DNA of 5,412 bases from Candidatus Woesearchaeota archaeon (GTDB lineage: Archaea > Nanobdellota > Nanobdellia > Woesearchaeales > WAPY01): positions 1-5,412 of the forward strand of contig WAPY01000007.1 in assembly GCA_015520525.1 (NCBI GenBank), read 5' to 3'. Of this stretch, positions 4,699 to 5,412 are shown piece by piece. The notes under the pieces are model-generated. The model had not been told where the DNA came from, searched no databases, and saw only the letters and a program-made list of their open reading frames with translations. Position 1 is the first letter of the stretch; each line of letters starts with the position of its first letter. The position numbers and the translations under genes are program-made.

Positions 4699-5412
4699 TT
4701 ATTCTTTTAATCTTTCAATGTCTGCCAGCCTTCCAAAGTAATGTAGTCCCTTCCCAACTATAACAACATCAAAATCTTTCAAGTTTGACTCCTTTAAGAA
4801 TGGACTTAAAACTTCATTTTCTATGTTTGAACCCACTCTCGATAAGCAGAAGGAAGGCAGAACGATTAATCTCTTGCCCTTCCATCTTCCTATGAGAAAA
4901 GTCTTGAACAATTCTTTTCTTATCCCATCAGTTATGGATATTGCAGGATGTTCATGGCCTATGATTATCTGTTTTATCTTCCTGCTTTTGGCAGAGCTCG
5001 TAATCTTATTGCCGTGCGTTATTAAAGTATCTCCTAAAATCAATTCGTTGAGGATAATTAAATTCTTCTTCTCAGCTATGGGCTTCAATATGGTGTCATG
5101 ATTTCCTTTTATCAGCACAACCTCCCTGCTCTTGCTGTTTAGATAATCAATTAACTGTATTGTATCCTTCCACTCCTGATTTGATATCCTGCCAAACTCA
5201 TGCTTTAAATCCCCATTTATCACCACTCTCTCTAAAGGAAGTTTCAATTTGCCTATTGCCTCAAAAATTGAATCCAACCTTTTTAATGTGGCTTTAAACT
5301 GATATCTTGGAACAAAAACTCCCTCTTGATTTAATTCCTCCTCTAAGCCGATGTGAAAATCAGACATAACTAAAGTTTTATGCTTCACCAAGTAAAGAGA
5401 CAAATCAATTAG
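4699..5412 (-). CDS. Metallophosphoesterase, Mre11/SbcD-related archaeal type (COG1407/TIGR00024-like), N-terminus beyond right edge
   Basis: A calcineurin-like phosphoesterase that should hydrolyse phosphate esters with two bound metal ions (Mn, Fe or Zn); its natural substrate is unknown. Numbering from the in-frame TTG at 5403, the full ligand set is present: D15 and H17 (MSDFHIG), D65 (NGDLKHEFG, with H68), N101 and H102 (KGNHD), H130 (ITHGN), H150 and H152 (GHEHPAI). The single-domain layout of about 235 residues fits the archaeal COG1407 family, whose members are often called SbcD/Mre11-related; it lacks the extra capping domain of true Mre11. The C-terminal part (about 172-225) is beta-rich and ends in 'DVVIVGKGLHYFGRLADI'. 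The TTG at 5403 has no ribosome binding site, and the frame continues open to the edge as CTA ATT GAT (L-I-D). Family members carry an N-terminal strand before 'LYL', so the true start is probably outside. Gene order suggests no tie to RuBisCO. Confidence 0.92.
   Translation of the reverse strand, partial: LIDLSLYLVKHKTLVMSDFHIGLEEELNQEGVFVPRYQFKATLKRLDSIFEAIGKLKLPLERVVINGDLKHEFGRISNQEWKDTIQLIDYLNSKSREVVLIKGNHDTILKPIAEKKNLIILNELILGDTLITHGNKITSSAKSRKIKQIIIGHEHPAISITDGIRKELFKTFLIGRWKGKRLIVLPSFCLSRVGSNIENEVLSPFLKESNLKDFDVVIVGKGLHYFGRLADIERLKE

Noticed and set aside
4823..5101. Plus-strand frame of 92 codons with hydrophobic stretches
   Set aside because: Antisense to the phosphoesterase core, which contains the conserved GNHD, THG and GHEH motifs.

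Overview
This AT-rich window is archaeal. The evidence is a form III RuBisCO, BRE/TATA-type promoter boxes (TTTAAATA), T-run terminators, an S-layer-type Ig-domain surface protein, and an archaeal Mre11/SbcD-related phosphoesterase. The protein set, especially the layout of the surface protein, most resembles small-genome DPANN archaea of the Woesearchaeota/Pacearchaeota kind. That placement comes from memory of protein families, not from a search.

Layout. (1) Positions 1-575, minus strand: the N-terminal 191 residues of a membrane protein whose gene runs off the left edge. It has a charged cytoplasmic N-terminus, one visible transmembrane helix and an outside region with glycosylation sequons. 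(2) Positions 576-736: a divergent intergenic region with one TATA box per direction. The leftward box lies about 28 nt from the ATG, which suggests a leaderless mRNA. (3) Positions 737-2541, plus strand: a two-gene operon. It holds a 170-residue coiled-coil protein of unknown function, then, 5 nt later, a 428-residue form III RuBisCO large subunit with every catalytic residue present. (4) Positions 2542-2689: a T-rich terminator followed by the promoter of the next gene. (5) Positions 2690-4642, plus strand: a 650-residue secreted, C-terminally anchored S-layer-like protein with Ig/cadherin-like domains and 35 N-X-S/T sequons. (6) Positions 4643-4698: a short convergent spacer with T-runs that would terminate the surface-protein transcript. 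(7) Positions 4699-5412, minus strand: a metallophosphoesterase with a full set of metal ligands. Its reading frame is still open at the right edge, so the true start probably lies outside.

How the genes fit together. The RuBisCO most likely acts in the archaeal AMP (nucleotide salvage) pathway, turning ribulose-1,5-bisphosphate plus CO2 into 3-phosphoglycerate. The AMP phosphorylase and ribose-1,5-bisphosphate isomerase genes of that pathway are not in the window. The coiled-coil protein is probably co-transcribed with RuBisCO, so a physical or regulatory partnership is possible but unproven. The membrane protein and surface protein belong to the cell envelope; the phosphoesterase looks like an unrelated neighbour. 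I see no mobile element, CRISPR array, tRNA or rRNA. The least explained part of the window is the coiled-coil gene coupled to RuBisCO.
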